Shown: positions 28,584-37,291 of the stretch, piece by piece
Layout: every line of letters begins with the position of its first letter
How positions within the stretch are numbered: position 1 is the stretch's first letter
Made by a program: the position numbers and the translations under genes
Notes under the pieces: model-generated
What the model was told of the DNA's origin: nothing
Seen by the model: only the letters and a program-made list of their open reading frames with translations
Database searches by the model: none
From: an uncultured Rhodopila sp.
Lineage (GTDB): Bacteria; Pseudomonadota; Alphaproteobacteria; Acetobacterales; Acetobacteraceae
DNA: 64,000 nucleotides
Direction of reading: 5' to 3'
NCBI RefSeq assembly: GCF_903915725.1
Contig: NZ_CAIWTY010000069.1
Coordinates: 1 to 64,000 of the forward strand

Positions 28584-29974
28584 GGCATGCGCTGCCCGCA
28601 CCATCGCGCGATGCGCTGGAAAACGACCTGCGAAAGCTGCGCAAGATCAACCAGGTGCTGATGGACCGCGTCGAGCGCAACATGGACGCCCAGGGCGGCG
28701 ACGCGTTCTCATTGTTCCAGACCGCGATAACCCTGGAAGCCCGGGTGTCCGAACGGACCGACGAACTCACCCGGCTGACGCAGCGCCTGATGCACGAAAT
28801 CTCCGTCCGGCGGGAAACCGAGCGGGCGCTGCTGGAGGCCAAGGCCGAGGCGGAACAGGCGAATCTCGGCAAGACGCTGTTCCTGGCGGCGGCCAGCCAC
28901 GACCTGCGCCAGCCGTTGAACGCCGCGCGGCTGTTCCTCGGCGCGCTGGGCGACGAAGTCGGCGACGGGCGGCCGCGCGAGCTTGTCGGCCGCGTCGAGA
29001 CCGCGCTGGATACGGTGACGGAACTGATCAACGCGGTGCTCGACATCTCCAAGCTCGACACCGGCGCCTGGGCGGTGTCGCCCGCCAGCTTCCCGGTGGC
29101 GCCGCTGCTGGCCCGGCTGGCGGACGAATACGGGCCGGAGGCGGCGGCCTGCGGACTGACGATGCGCGTGGTTCCAGGCAGCGCCTTCGTGCACACTGAC
29201 CGAGCTTTGTTCCAGCGGGCGATGAGCAACCTGGTCAGCAATGCCATCCGCTACACCCGCAGCGGCAAGATCCTGATTGGCTGCCGCCGCCGCCAGGGCT
29301 GGATCAGCGTCGAGGTGTGGGACACCGGCATCGGCATCCCGGACTCGATGCGGCCTTATATCTTCGACGATTTCCGCCAGGTCGGGACTCCGCCGCGCAG
29401 CCATGAGAAAGGCTTCGGCCTCGGCCTGGGGATCGTCGAGCGAATCGTCCGCCTGCTTGGGCTGGAGATCGAGGTGCGCTCCCGCGATGGACTCGGTTCG
29501 TGCTTCGCGCTGCGCGTGCCCTGCGGCCATCCCGGCCACGCCGCACCGGAACCCGAACCCGTGCTGCCGCCGATAGCGCGGCGAGCCTTCGCCGGCCTGC
29601 GCGTCGCCTGTCTCGACCCCGACCCGCCGATACGCGAGGCCTTGGCGACGCTGCTGCAATCCTGGGGCTGCCGCCCGGTGATTGCCGGCGGCCTGGACGC
29701 CTTGCTGGATGGCCTCGCCCCGGAGCCGGGCGGCCCGGACCTGATCCTGTGCGACATCGAGCTTGCCGGGCACCGCCGCGGCACCGAAGCGATCCAGGCG
29801 CTGCGGCGGATCTTCGGCCGCGCGATTCCGGCCATCGTTGTGTGCAAGGACCGTGACGCGGCGCCGCGCGAGGAGATCGACGGGCTCGGCTGCGGCCTGC
29901 TCTTCAAGCCCCTGCAGCCTGCCAGGCTGCGCGCGATGATCGGCCATGTGCTGGATCAGGGTCCGGTCTGCTGA
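28580..29974 (+). CDS. Hybrid histidine kinase, NahK/ErcS'-like
   Basis: 464 residues, soluble. An N-terminal coiled coil (10-100) leads into HisKA with phospho-acceptor H107 in AAASHDLRQPLNA, an HATPase domain (N box SNLVSNAIRYTRSG, G box DTGIGIP and GFGLGLGIV), and a C-terminal receiver (about 335-460) with Asp in LILCDIELAG and Lys in FKPLQ. The acidic pocket of the receiver reads LDPDP instead of a classic DD, so it may be partly degenerate. It has no input domain of its own, as in NahK, and would take input from the FIST protein. It ends convergent with and 19 bases inside the regulator gene on the other strand. Confidence 0.9.
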   Translation: MRHALPAPSRDALENDLRKLRKINQVLMDRVERNMDAQGGDAFSLFQTAITLEARVSERTDELTRLTQRLMHEISVRRETERALLEAKAEAEQANLGKTLFLAAASHDLRQPLNAARLFLGALGDEVGDGRPRELVGRVETALDTVTELINAVLDISKLDTGAWAVSPASFPVAPLLARLADEYGPEAAACGLTMRVVPGSAFVHTDRALFQRAMSNLVSNAIRYTRSGKILIGCRRRQGWISVEVWDTGIGIPDSMRPYIFDDFRQVGTPPRSHEKGFGLGLGIVERIVRLLGLEIEVRSRDGLGSCFALRVPCGHPGHAAPEPEPVLPPIARRAFAGLRVACLDPDPPIREALATLLQSWGCRPVIAGGLDALLDGLAPEPGGPDLILCDIELAGHRRGTEAIQALRRIFGRAIPAIVVCKDRDAAPREEIDGLGCGLLFKPLQPARLRAMIGHVLDQGPVC

Positions 29975-30606
29975 CGGACGGCGAAGCTCTCGCCGCGCAC
30001 CGCAACGATCGCCTGCGCCCGGGTTTCCACGCCCAGGCTGCGCAGAATGGCGGTGACATGCGCCTTGACCGTCATGTCGCTGATCGCCAATTCGCGGGCG
30101 ATCTGCTTGTTCGATTTGCCCTCGACCAGCTTTTCCAGCACGGCCGCCTGACGGGGGGTTAGCGTCTCGCCGGGCGGGAGATCGCCCTCCCGCCGGTTCG
30201 CCACGGTGCCTGGCGGCAGGTAGACCCCGCCGCCCAGTATCATTTGCAGGCCCTCGATCATCGCATCCATGGAAGAGGCTTTCGGGATGAAGCCGACGGC
30301 GCCGCACAGCATGGCGCGGATCATCATCTCACGGTCCTCGATCGCGGAGATCACCACGACGGGCGTGGCCGGCAGCCTGGCGCGGAAGCGCAGCAGCGAC
30401 GAAAGGTCGTTTGCGTCGGGCAGGTAGATATCGAGGGTGACGAGGTCGAGCTCCGGCACGGCGGCGGCGTGATCGAAGGCCTCCCGGAAGCTGGAGGCTT
30501 CGCGATAGGTCGCGTCCCATCCCTTCGCGGCGAACAACCGGCCGATGATGTCGCGGATCGCCGCGCGGAACAGGGGATGGTCGTCGATGATCAGAATCGT
30601 CTGCAT
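29956..30606 (-). CDS. LuxR-family response regulator, copy 1
   Basis: 216 residues. Receiver: MQTILIIDDHPLFRAAIRDI, phospho-acceptor D59 in LVTLDIYLP, Lys in FIPKASS. HTH: LTPRQAAVLEKLVEGKSNKQ, then IARELAISDMTVKAHVTAIL. NarL/FixJ type, like ErbR/AgmR and PedR of pseudomonad PQQ-alcohol loci. It is nearly identical to the gene at 34628-35287. The start MQTIL was chosen as the domain start. It is divergent from the cytochrome c/bc1 operon across a 0.9-kb gap that carries a shared 18-bp box. Confidence 0.92.
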   Translation of the reverse strand: MQTILIIDDHPLFRAAIRDIIGRLFAAKGWDATYREASSFREAFDHAAAVPELDLVTLDIYLPDANDLSSLLRFRARLPATPVVVISAIEDREMMIRAMLCGAVGFIPKASSMDAMIEGLQMILGGGVYLPPGTVANRREGDLPPGETLTPRQAAVLEKLVEGKSNKQIARELAISDMTVKAHVTAILRSLGVETRAQAIVAVRGESFAVRQQTGP

Positions 30607-31511
30607 TCCACCCCGCGGCGCGTTTTGAAGCTGCCGTTTCGGTCCGGATCGGCCTGCGGCGCCCGGGCATATGCGGCAAGGACGAAAATCCCGACGATGG
30701 TATCGTTTTACATCAGCGCCGGCAACACTGATATACGAAACGAGCCTGCGGCCGCCACATTCATGCAGCGGCAGTACAATATGGGAAAATTCCCTGACCG
30801 GCTTTGCGATGTTTCCAATCATGATAACGTCCTACATTGGCTCGGCGCGGTCGATTTCGCCGATCGGCTAAGCAATGGTATCGCTCGCTTGTTTCGGCTT
30901 ACTGTATTTATTGTGCAGTTGCGAGACGCAAGATTCTATAAAATCCACCAAAAAGCACAGCATTGATCCCCCGAATTTCTTGAAAATATTCGCTGATACG
31001 ACCTTTGGGTTATATCCGCGGGTGCCGGAAAGCTATCTTATATCAATCAAGGGTCCCGGGCGAAAGATGCCTGCCGAGAACGAGACCGCGGGGAGGCAGA
31101 TAATGACTTCCAGTTATGATTTGTTATGCAATGCAGCGATTATCCGGCGGCTATCGAGGCCGGGGACCCGGTCGCGAAAACGACGTTGTTGTAAAATCGG
31201 CCAATCGGCAAAGACGCCTTCACCGTCATGGTGGCAGGTGGCTCAACATCCACGCCTTTTCTTGCAACAGTAAAAAGCGACGCCGCCCCGAGTCTTCGTG
31301 AAGGAGCGGCAATGCCGGGGATTTCGCAAAGCTTATGATAGCGACGCCCGGCATACGCAGCCATCGATAGACTGGTCCATCAACCGCAAACAATACGTTG
31401 CGGCCCCGGCTGGAAGACCTGTGCGCTTGCCGAAGTCGAAGACATCGGCAAACAGCCAACCGATGCGATTTCCAGCGGCGGGGCCACCTTCGTTCGCCTC
31501 GGAGCATTAAC
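30607..31511. other. Long divergent intergenic region upstream of the cytochrome operon
   Basis: About 905 bases, AT-rich for this genome between 30700 and 31050. It holds the 18-bp box at 30996-31013, a gggaa/ttccc dyad near 30783, and a diverged family-A repeat at 31224-31275. A 132-codon frame (30875-31273) is present but ends inside the repeat and looks accidental. The length suggests a long 5' leader or several regulator sites. Confidence 0.5.
30996..31013. promoter_or_regulatory. Shared box 1: probable response-regulator site
   Basis: atacgacctttgggttat, identical but for one base to 35471-35488. Both lie between one of the twin LuxR-type regulator genes and the oxidation genes that diverge from it. 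No other copy was noticed in the window. Confidence 0.55.
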
Positions 31512-31964
31512 ATGCAACACTATCAGATGTTAAGTCGTCTCACCTTTGGTATGGTTCTCGGTGCCGCTGCCGCCTGGCCGGCCGGGGCGCAGGCGCCCGG
31601 TTCCGACCCCGCCGCACCGGCGACGGCGCTGGCGGCATCGGAAAATACCGGCGATACGCAGCAGGCGATGCTGCAACCAAGCAGGATTGTACCAAAGAAT
31701 TCCGAGCTTGAGATGATCGCCGAAGGCCAGAAGATCTTCAACGGCACCTGCTCGCACTGCCATGGTCCGGATGCCGTCCAGTCGATCAGGCGGCTCGACC
31801 TGCGCCAGTTGCGGCACCGCTACGGTGAGACAACGGAAACGGTGTTTGATGAAACGGTCAACAAGGGCCGACCGGCCAAGGGCATGCCGAGCTGGAGCCA
31901 GGTGTTCACCGAGGACAAGTTCCGCAAGCTATATGCCTACCTGAGCACGATCCAGGCGCCGTAA
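31512..31964 (+). CDS. Periplasmic c-type cytochrome
   Basis: 150 residues with a signal peptide (1-27) and one heme c site CSHCH (C80, C83, H84); the axial Met is probably in KGMPSWSQVF. Its heme domain matches the C-terminal domain of the fusion protein at 37292-38440 almost throughout, including IFNGTCSHCHGPDAVQS. It precedes petABC in the same direction (73 bases) and probably carries electrons between the quinoprotein side and an oxidase or bc1. Confidence 0.88.
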   Translation: MQHYQMLSRLTFGMVLGAAAAWPAGAQAPGSDPAAPATALAASENTGDTQQAMLQPSRIVPKNSELEMIAEGQKIFNGTCSHCHGPDAVQSIRRLDLRQLRHRYGETTETVFDETVNKGRPAKGMPSWSQVFTEDKFRKLYAYLSTIQAP

Positions 31965-32037
31965 CGGCCGAATCGGACATCCGCCGCGGCAGCGCGCGCC
32001 GACATATACCGTGGCTCATAACGCCGGAGGGTCCTGA

Positions 32038-32595
32038 ATGACCACCATGCACCCCGCGCCCATCGGTCCGTCCGATGCGGTGCCGAGACGCGATATCCTG
32101 ACGCTGGTGGCGCTGGCCGGCGGAGCCATCGGCGTCGCCGGCTACGCCTGGCCCTTGATCGACTTCATGAACCCGTCAAAGGATGTGCTTGCACTTGCAT
32201 CCGTCGAGGTGCCGCTGGAGTCCATCCCGCCCGGGATGGGCGTCACCGTGGTCTGGCGCGGCAAGCCGATTTTCGTGCGCCACCGCACCGAGGCTGAAAT
32301 CCAGCAGGCCCGCAACACGCCGCTCGACCAACTCAGCGACCCGCAGGACGATCGCGCCCGGGTCCAGCCCGGCCATGAACAATGGATCGTCGTCGTTGGC
32401 ATCTGCACCCATCTCGGCTGCATCCCGTTGGGCAACAAGCCATCCGAGATGCGCGGCAACCTGGGCGGCTGGTTCTGCCCCTGCCACGGCAGCCAGTTCG
32501 ACACATCAGGCCGCATTCGCGTGCCCCCCGCGCCGAGCAACCTGCCGATCCCGCCTTACACGTTCGAGGGCGATACAAAAATACGCATCGGCTGA
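32038..32595 (+). CDS. petA: Rieske iron-sulfur subunit of cytochrome bc1
   Basis: 185 residues. N-terminal membrane anchor (about 22-42) after a twin-Arg-like RRDILTLVAL. Cluster ligands in CTHLGC and CPCHGSQFD, 20-odd residues apart, with the PPAPSNLPIPPYTF strand behind. It takes electrons from ubiquinol to cytochrome c1. First gene of petABC, with an aggag-type site before the ATG. Confidence 0.96.
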   Translation: MTTMHPAPIGPSDAVPRRDILTLVALAGGAIGVAGYAWPLIDFMNPSKDVLALASVEVPLESIPPGMGVTVVWRGKPIFVRHRTEAEIQQARNTPLDQLSDPQDDRARVQPGHEQWIVVVGICTHLGCIPLGNKPSEMRGNLGGWFCPCHGSQFDTSGRIRVPPAPSNLPIPPYTFEGDTKIRIG

Positions 32596-32622
32596 CCCCC
32601 TGTATTTCCGGAGGCCCCTATC

Positions 32623-33873
32623 ATGTCCACCGCAACCCAAAGCGGCTTTGTCCGGTGGGTCGACACTCGCCTGCCGATCGTTACGCTGATGCAGAAGGAG
32701 TTCGGCACGTTTCCGGTGCCGAAGAATTTCAACTATTTCTGGAACTTCGGCGCCATCTCGATGCTGCTGATGGTGGTGATGATCAGCACAGGCGTGGTGC
32801 TGGCGATGGACTACATGCCGAACGCCGCCGAAGCCTTCGCCAGCGTCCAGCATATCATGCGGGACGTCAATTACGGATGGCTGGTTCGCTATCTGCACCA
32901 GAACGGCGCCTCGATGTTCTTCATTGCGACCTACATCCATACGTTCCGAGGCATCTACTACGGTTCGTATAAATCGCCGCGCGAGCTGCTGTGGATACTC
33001 GGAGTCGTCACGCTGCTGATCATGATGTCCACAGCGTTCATGGGCTACGTGCTGCCATGGGGCCAGATGTCCTACTGGGGTGCGACCGTCATTACCAACA
33101 TGTTCGCCGCCATTCCGCTGATTGGCGATTCCGTCGTCACCTGGCTATGGGGCGGTTTCGGCGTCGATAGCCCGACCTTGAGCCGCTTCTACAGCCTGCA
33201 CTACCTGCTGCCGTTCGTTCTGGTGGCCGTGGTTCTGCTGCACATCACTGCGATTCACAAGGTCGGGTCGAACAACCCACTGGGCATCGACGTCAAGTCG
33301 CCGCAGGACACGCTGCCGTTCCATCCGTACTACACCATCAAGGACTGCTTCGGGCTGTGCGTCTACCTGGCCCTGTTCGCGGTGCTGGTGTTCTTCGCGC
33401 CGGACCTGTTCGGCGATCCGACCAACTTCATTCCGGCGAACCCGTTGCAGACCCCGGCCGACATCCAGCCGGAATGGTACTTCCTGCCGTTCTACGCCAT
33501 CCTGCGCGCGGTGCCGAACAAACTGGGCGGAGTCGCGCTGATGTTCGGAGCCATGGCCATACTGCTGGCTTTGCCGTGGCTCGATACGAGTCCGGTGCGC
33601 AGCGCCCGGTTCCGGCCGATATACCGTCCGCTGTTCTTCGTCTGGCTCGCCTCGATCGTCTTGCTGGGCGCCGTCGGCGCGCACAAGCCGGAAGGCATCT
33701 GGGTGATCCTCGGCCGTATCGGCACGCTGTATTACTTTGGGCACCTGCTGGTGGTGATGCCGCTCCTTGGACGTATCGAACGGCCGCTGCCGCTGCCCGA
33801 CAGCATCAGCCGCCCGGTCATCAACCGGGGATCGCTGCCGCGCGGCGCCTCCGTAGCGGAGATCCGCCCATGA
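32623..33873 (+). CDS. petB: Cytochrome b of the bc1 complex
   Basis: 416 residues, eight or so membrane helices, with the paired heme His residues in helices B and D ([37 protein letters not shown]) and the Qo-site motif PEW in [11 protein letters not shown]. It overlaps petC by 4 bases (ATGA). It is the quinone-oxidising core of the complex. Confidence 0.97.
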   Translation: MSTATQSGFVRWVDTRLPIVTLMQKEFGTFPVPKNFNYFWNFGAISMLLMVVMISTGVVLAMDYMPNAAEAFASVQHIMRDVNYGWLVRYLHQNGASMFFIATYIHTFRGIYYGSYKSPRELLWILGVVTLLIMMSTAFMGYVLPWGQMSYWGATVITNMFAAIPLIGDSVVTWLWGGFGVDSPTLSRFYSLHYLLPFVLVAVVLLHITAIHKVGSNNPLGIDVKSPQDTLPFHPYYTIKDCFGLCVYLALFAVLVFFAPDLFGDPTNFIPANPLQTPADIQPEWYFLPFYAILRAVPNKLGGVALMFGAMAILLALPWLDTSPVRSARFRPIYRPLFFVWLASIVLLGAVGAHKPEGIWVILGRIGTLYYFGHLLVVMPLLGRIERPLPLPDSISRPVINRGSLPRGASVAEIRP

Positions 33874-34631
33874 ACAGGTTCGCTGTCATCGTTGCGCTGG
33901 CCGGTCTCGTGCTCGGCGCACCGGCCCGGGCGGAGGAGGCCGATACGCTGACGCCGCCCTCGCAAAGCTGGAGTTTCGCCGGACCGCTCGGCACCGTCGA
34001 TCAGGCCGCGGCGCAGCGCGGCTTCCAGATCTACGCCGATGCGTGCTCCAACTGCCACGGGCTGAAGTATCTGCATTACCGCGACCTCAGCGGCATCGGC
34101 TTCACCGACAGCCAGATCAAGGAGATCGCAGCCAGGTTCACGGTTCCCGCTGGTTTCGACAATCAGGGCAACCTCGTGACCAAGCCGGCGACGCCGGCCA
34201 GTCCGTTTCGTCCGCCGTTTCCGAATGACGAGGCAGCGCGGGCGATGCTGAACGGGGCGCTGCCGCCCGACCTGTCGCTGATCGTCAGTTCGTTTCCGAA
34301 CGGACCGAATTATATCTATGCGCTGCTGACTGGCTATCGGGATGCGCCGGCGGAGGTGAAACTCGCGGACGGCATGAACTACAACCCGTATTTCCCCGGC
34401 CATCAGATCGCCATGCCGCCGCCGCTGAACGAAGGCGACATCACCTATACTGACGGGACGGTGTCAACGGTCGCGCAGAACGCCCATGACGTCGTCACCT
34501 TCCTGGCCTGGGCGGCGCATCCGGATATGGTGCAGCGCAAACGCATCGGCATCGGCGTGGTGCTTTATTTCCTGGGAATGGCGGGCGTCACCTTCGCGCT
34601 CAAGCGCAGAATCTGGCACGGCGTGCACTAA
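33870..34631 (+). CDS. petC: Cytochrome c1 of the bc1 complex
   Basis: 253 residues. Signal peptide (1-21), heme site CSNCH near residue 55 followed by [10 protein letters not shown], an axial Met in QIAMPPPL, and a C-terminal membrane anchor (about 225-243) ending in KRRIWHGVH. It ends 4 bases inside the convergent regulator gene. With petA and petB it forms a complete complex next to the PQQ dehydrogenase. Confidence 0.96.
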   Translation: MNRFAVIVALAGLVLGAPARAEEADTLTPPSQSWSFAGPLGTVDQAAAQRGFQIYADACSNCHGLKYLHYRDLSGIGFTDSQIKEIAARFTVPAGFDNQGNLVTKPATPASPFRPPFPNDEAARAMLNGALPPDLSLIVSSFPNGPNYIYALLTGYRDAPAEVKLADGMNYNPYFPGHQIAMPPPLNEGDITYTDGTVSTVAQNAHDVVTFLAWAAHPDMVQRKRIGIGVVLYFLGMAGVTFALKRRIWHGVH

Positions 34632-35287
34632 ACGCCCACCGCCTGGCGCCCAGCCAGGCCGTCGCCGCGGACCGCAACGATCGCCTGCGCCCTCGTCTCG
34701 ACCCCGAGGCTGCGCAGGATGGCGGTCACATGCACCTTCACCGTCATGTCGCTGATCGCCAGTTCACGGGCGATCTGCTTGTTCGACTTGCCTTCCACCA
34801 GCTTTTCCAGCACGGCGGCCTGGCGGGGAGTCAGCGCCACCCCCGTGTCCCCGCCGGCATGATCGCTGTCGCGCCGTATCGGCTCGGTTCCGGGTGGCAG
34901 GTAGACCCCGCCGGCCAGCACGACCTGCAGGCCCTCGATCATCGCATCCATTGACGAAGCCTTAGGAATGAATCCGACGGCGCCGCACAGCATCGCCCGA
35001 ACGATGGTGTCCCTTTCCTCGATCGCCGAAATCACCACGATCGGCGTGGCCGGCGCGATGGCGCGGAAGCGCAACAGGCCGGACAGGTCGTTTGAATCCG
35101 GCAGGCATATATCAAGGGTGACGAGGTCCAGGTCCGGCGTTGCCGCCGCGTGGTCGAAAGCTTCCTGGAAGCTGGAGGCTTCGCGGTACGTCGCGTCCCA
35201 TCCCTTGGCGGCGAACAGCCGTCCGACGATGTCGCGGATCGCTGCCCGGAACAGCGGATGGTCATCGATGATCAGAACTGTCTGCAT
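34628..35287 (-). CDS. LuxR-family response regulator, copy 2
   Basis: 219 residues, the close paralogue of the gene at 29956-30606: MQTVLIIDDHPLFRAAIRDI, D59 in LVTLDICLP, and the HTH TPRQAAVLEKLVEGKSNKQ. Differences cluster in the linker and the extreme C-terminus ([10 protein letters not shown] against SFAVRQQTGP), while the recognition helix is nearly the same, so both probably bind the same DNA. It is divergent from the PQQ dehydrogenase gene. An ATG at 35305 would add six residues. Confidence 0.92.
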   Translation of the reverse strand: MQTVLIIDDHPLFRAAIRDIVGRLFAAKGWDATYREASSFQEAFDHAAATPDLDLVTLDICLPDSNDLSGLLRFRAIAPATPIVVISAIEERDTIVRAMLCGAVGFIPKASSMDAMIEGLQVVLAGGVYLPPGTEPIRRDSDHAGGDTGVALTPRQAAVLEKLVEGKSNKQIARELAISDMTVKVHVTAILRSLGVETRAQAIVAVRGDGLAGRQAVGV

Positions 35288-35470
35288 CCCACTCTGCTCC
35301 GTCACGTCCCGGCTGCCGCGCCACCTCTTAGCACGATCCCGCCCGCGCCGCGCGATACCGGAGATTTATTTTGCGCCGCCGCGCTTTTTCTCTCGGCGAG
35401 ACAATTTGTTTTTGGCAGCCCTGTGCAACCGCCAGGTGGCTGATGCTGCACTGCACAATATACTCAATCT

Positions 35471-35488
35471 ATACGACCTTTGGGCTAT
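35471..35488. promoter_or_regulatory. Shared box 2: probable response-regulator site
   Basis: atacgacctttgggctat, one base different from 30996-31013. It lies 90 bases upstream of the PQQ dehydrogenase ATG and 183 bases from the start of regulator copy 2, a position suited to an activator site. Confidence 0.55.
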
Positions 35489-35577
35489 TTCACCTATAAG
35501 GGCCAAACGCTAGTGACCGGAGCCAAGATTGCCGGTCTGTGATCCCGGCGCCGGCGACACTCGGAGGAACGCAAAGA

Positions 35578-37287
35578 ATGACGTCCAAATTCAGATTGTT
35601 GGGCAGCGCTGCCATTCTCGGGGCGATGCTGACGGGCTTCGGCACCGCCAACGCGGGCGATGCGCCCGGCAAGGCCGCGGACGCCAACGGCTGGGCCGTC
35701 TACGGGCACGGCTACGACAATACGCGGTACAGCCCGCTGGATCAGGTCAACAGCAAGAACGTTTCCAAGCTGAAATTGGCATATGCATTCTCGCTCGGAT
35801 CGTTGCGCTCCAACGAATCAACCCCGATCGTCATCGGCGATACGCTGTATGTCTCCACCTCCTGGGGGCCGAAATACGTCTATGCGCTCGATGCCAAGAC
35901 CGGCGCGCAGCGCTGGAAGTATGAGCCGGAAATTCCCGACGATGTGCTGCAATACGCCTGCTGCGACGTCAACAGCCGCGGCGTGACCTTTGCAGAAGGT
36001 AAGATCTTCGTCGGCCGCCTGGACGGCAAGCTGGCGGCGCTCGACGCCAAGACCGGCAAGGAGCTTTGGGTCGCCGACGTCGTAGACTATAAGCAAGGCT
36101 CGGTTATCACCTCACCCCCGGTCGTCGTGCATGACAAGGTCATCACCGGCTTCGGCGGCGGCGAGTATGGCGCGCGCGGCAGCCTGCAGGCCTATGACAT
36201 CAACACCGGCAAGCAGGTCTGGAAGACCTGGACCGTGCCGCTGGCGAATGAGCCGGGCGGCGATAGCTGGAAGGGCGACAGCGCCCAGCACGGCGGCGGC
36301 GTGGCCTGGCTGGTTGGCTCATATGATGCCAAAACCAATTCGTTGTATTTCGGCACCAGCAACCCCGGCCCCTGGGCCACGGTCGTTCGCAGCACCGGCG
36401 ACGGCAATTACGGCAAGCTGACCAACCTGAATACCTCCAGCACGCTGTCGCTCGACCCGGATACCGGTGCGATCAAATGGGCCTATCAGGGCACCCCGGC
36501 CGACGCCTGGGACTATGACGGCGTCAACGAATTGCTGCTGACCGATCTGAAAATCGCCGGCAAGGAGACCCCGGTCGGCTTGAAAGCAGACCGTAACGGA
36601 TTTTTCTATGTGCTGAACCGCGAGACCGGCAAGCTGATCTCGGCCGAGAAGTTCGTCCCGACCAACTGGGCAACGAAGATCGATCCGGCGACGACACGCC
36701 CGGTGGAAGATCCCGACAAGCGTCCGGGACCGAACCACGCGGCGAAAAACATCTGCCCGAACCTGATTGGCGGCAAGAACTGGCAGCCGATGTCGTTCAG
36801 CCCGAAGACCGGGTTCGTCTACATCCCCTCCAACAATATCTGCCAGGATATGTCGGAGCTGAAGGACGTCGAATACCGCAAGGGCGTGTTCTATCTCGGC
36901 AAGGACTTCACCGCGCTGCCCGGGCCGGGCGGTTATCTGGGTGACATCGAAGCCTGGGACCCGGTGACGCAAAAGGCCGTCTGGCACAACAAGGAACCGC
37001 TGCCGTTCAACGGCGGCACCCTGGCGACCGGTGGCGACCTGGTGTTCTACGGCAACCTGCTGGGCTACTTCAAAGCGGTTGATGCCAAGACCGGCGCCGA
37101 ACTCTGGAAGGTGCAGCTTGGCACCGGTGTCGGCGCCGGGCCGATCACCTACTCGATCGGCGGCAAGCAGTATGTGGCGGTTGTTGCCGGCCGCACCGCT
37201 GCGATCCCGGCCTTCCTGGGGGATATCGGCAAGCAGATGACGGACGCGACCCCGGAAGGCGGCACGCTTTTCGTGTTCTCGGAGTAA
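35578..37287 (+). CDS. PQQ-dependent alcohol dehydrogenase, lanthanide type (PedH/XoxF-like)
   Basis: 569 residues, signal peptide 1-26 (ending TANA), eight-bladed propeller with repeated W-motifs such as YALDAKTGAQRWKYE. The vicinal disulfide is C128-C129 in YACCDVNSRG. A metal-ligand Glu lies in GGEYGARG. The catalytic Asp is D312 in DAWDYDGVNE, and D314 two residues later is the extra Asp that marks lanthanide-dependent enzymes; calcium enzymes have Ala, Ser or Thr there. It oxidises primary alcohols in the periplasm and hands electrons to cytochrome c. Whether methanol, ethanol or another alcohol is preferred cannot be read off. Start placed at MTSKF, 40 bases into a longer open frame. 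Confidence 0.93.
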   Translation: MTSKFRLLGSAAILGAMLTGFGTANAGDAPGKAADANGWAVYGHGYDNTRYSPLDQVNSKNVSKLKLAYAFSLGSLRSNESTPIVIGDTLYVSTSWGPKYVYALDAKTGAQRWKYEPEIPDDVLQYACCDVNSRGVTFAEGKIFVGRLDGKLAALDAKTGKELWVADVVDYKQGSVITSPPVVVHDKVITGFGGGEYGARGSLQAYDINTGKQVWKTWTVPLANEPGGDSWKGDSAQHGGGVAWLVGSYDAKTNSLYFGTSNPGPWATVVRSTGDGNYGKLTNLNTSSTLSLDPDTGAIKWAYQGTPADAWDYDGVNELLLTDLKIAGKETPVGLKADRNGFFYVLNRETGKLISAEKFVPTNWATKIDPATTRPVEDPDKRPGPNHAAKNICPNLIGGKNWQPMSFSPKTGFVYIPSNNICQDMSELKDVEYRKGVFYLGKDFTALPGPGGYLGDIEAWDPVTQKAVWHNKEPLPFNGGTLATGGDLVFYGNLLGYFKAVDAKTGAELWKVQLGTGVGAGPITYSIGGKQYVAVVAGRTAAIPAFLGDIGKQMTDATPEGGTLFVFSE

Positions 37288-37291
37288 CGTG

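Noticed and set aside
30875-31273. A 132-codon frame that starts like a lipoprotein (LLYLLCSCET)
   Set aside because: No ribosome site, composition changes halfway, and it ends inside a dispersed repeat; more likely part of a long promoter region.
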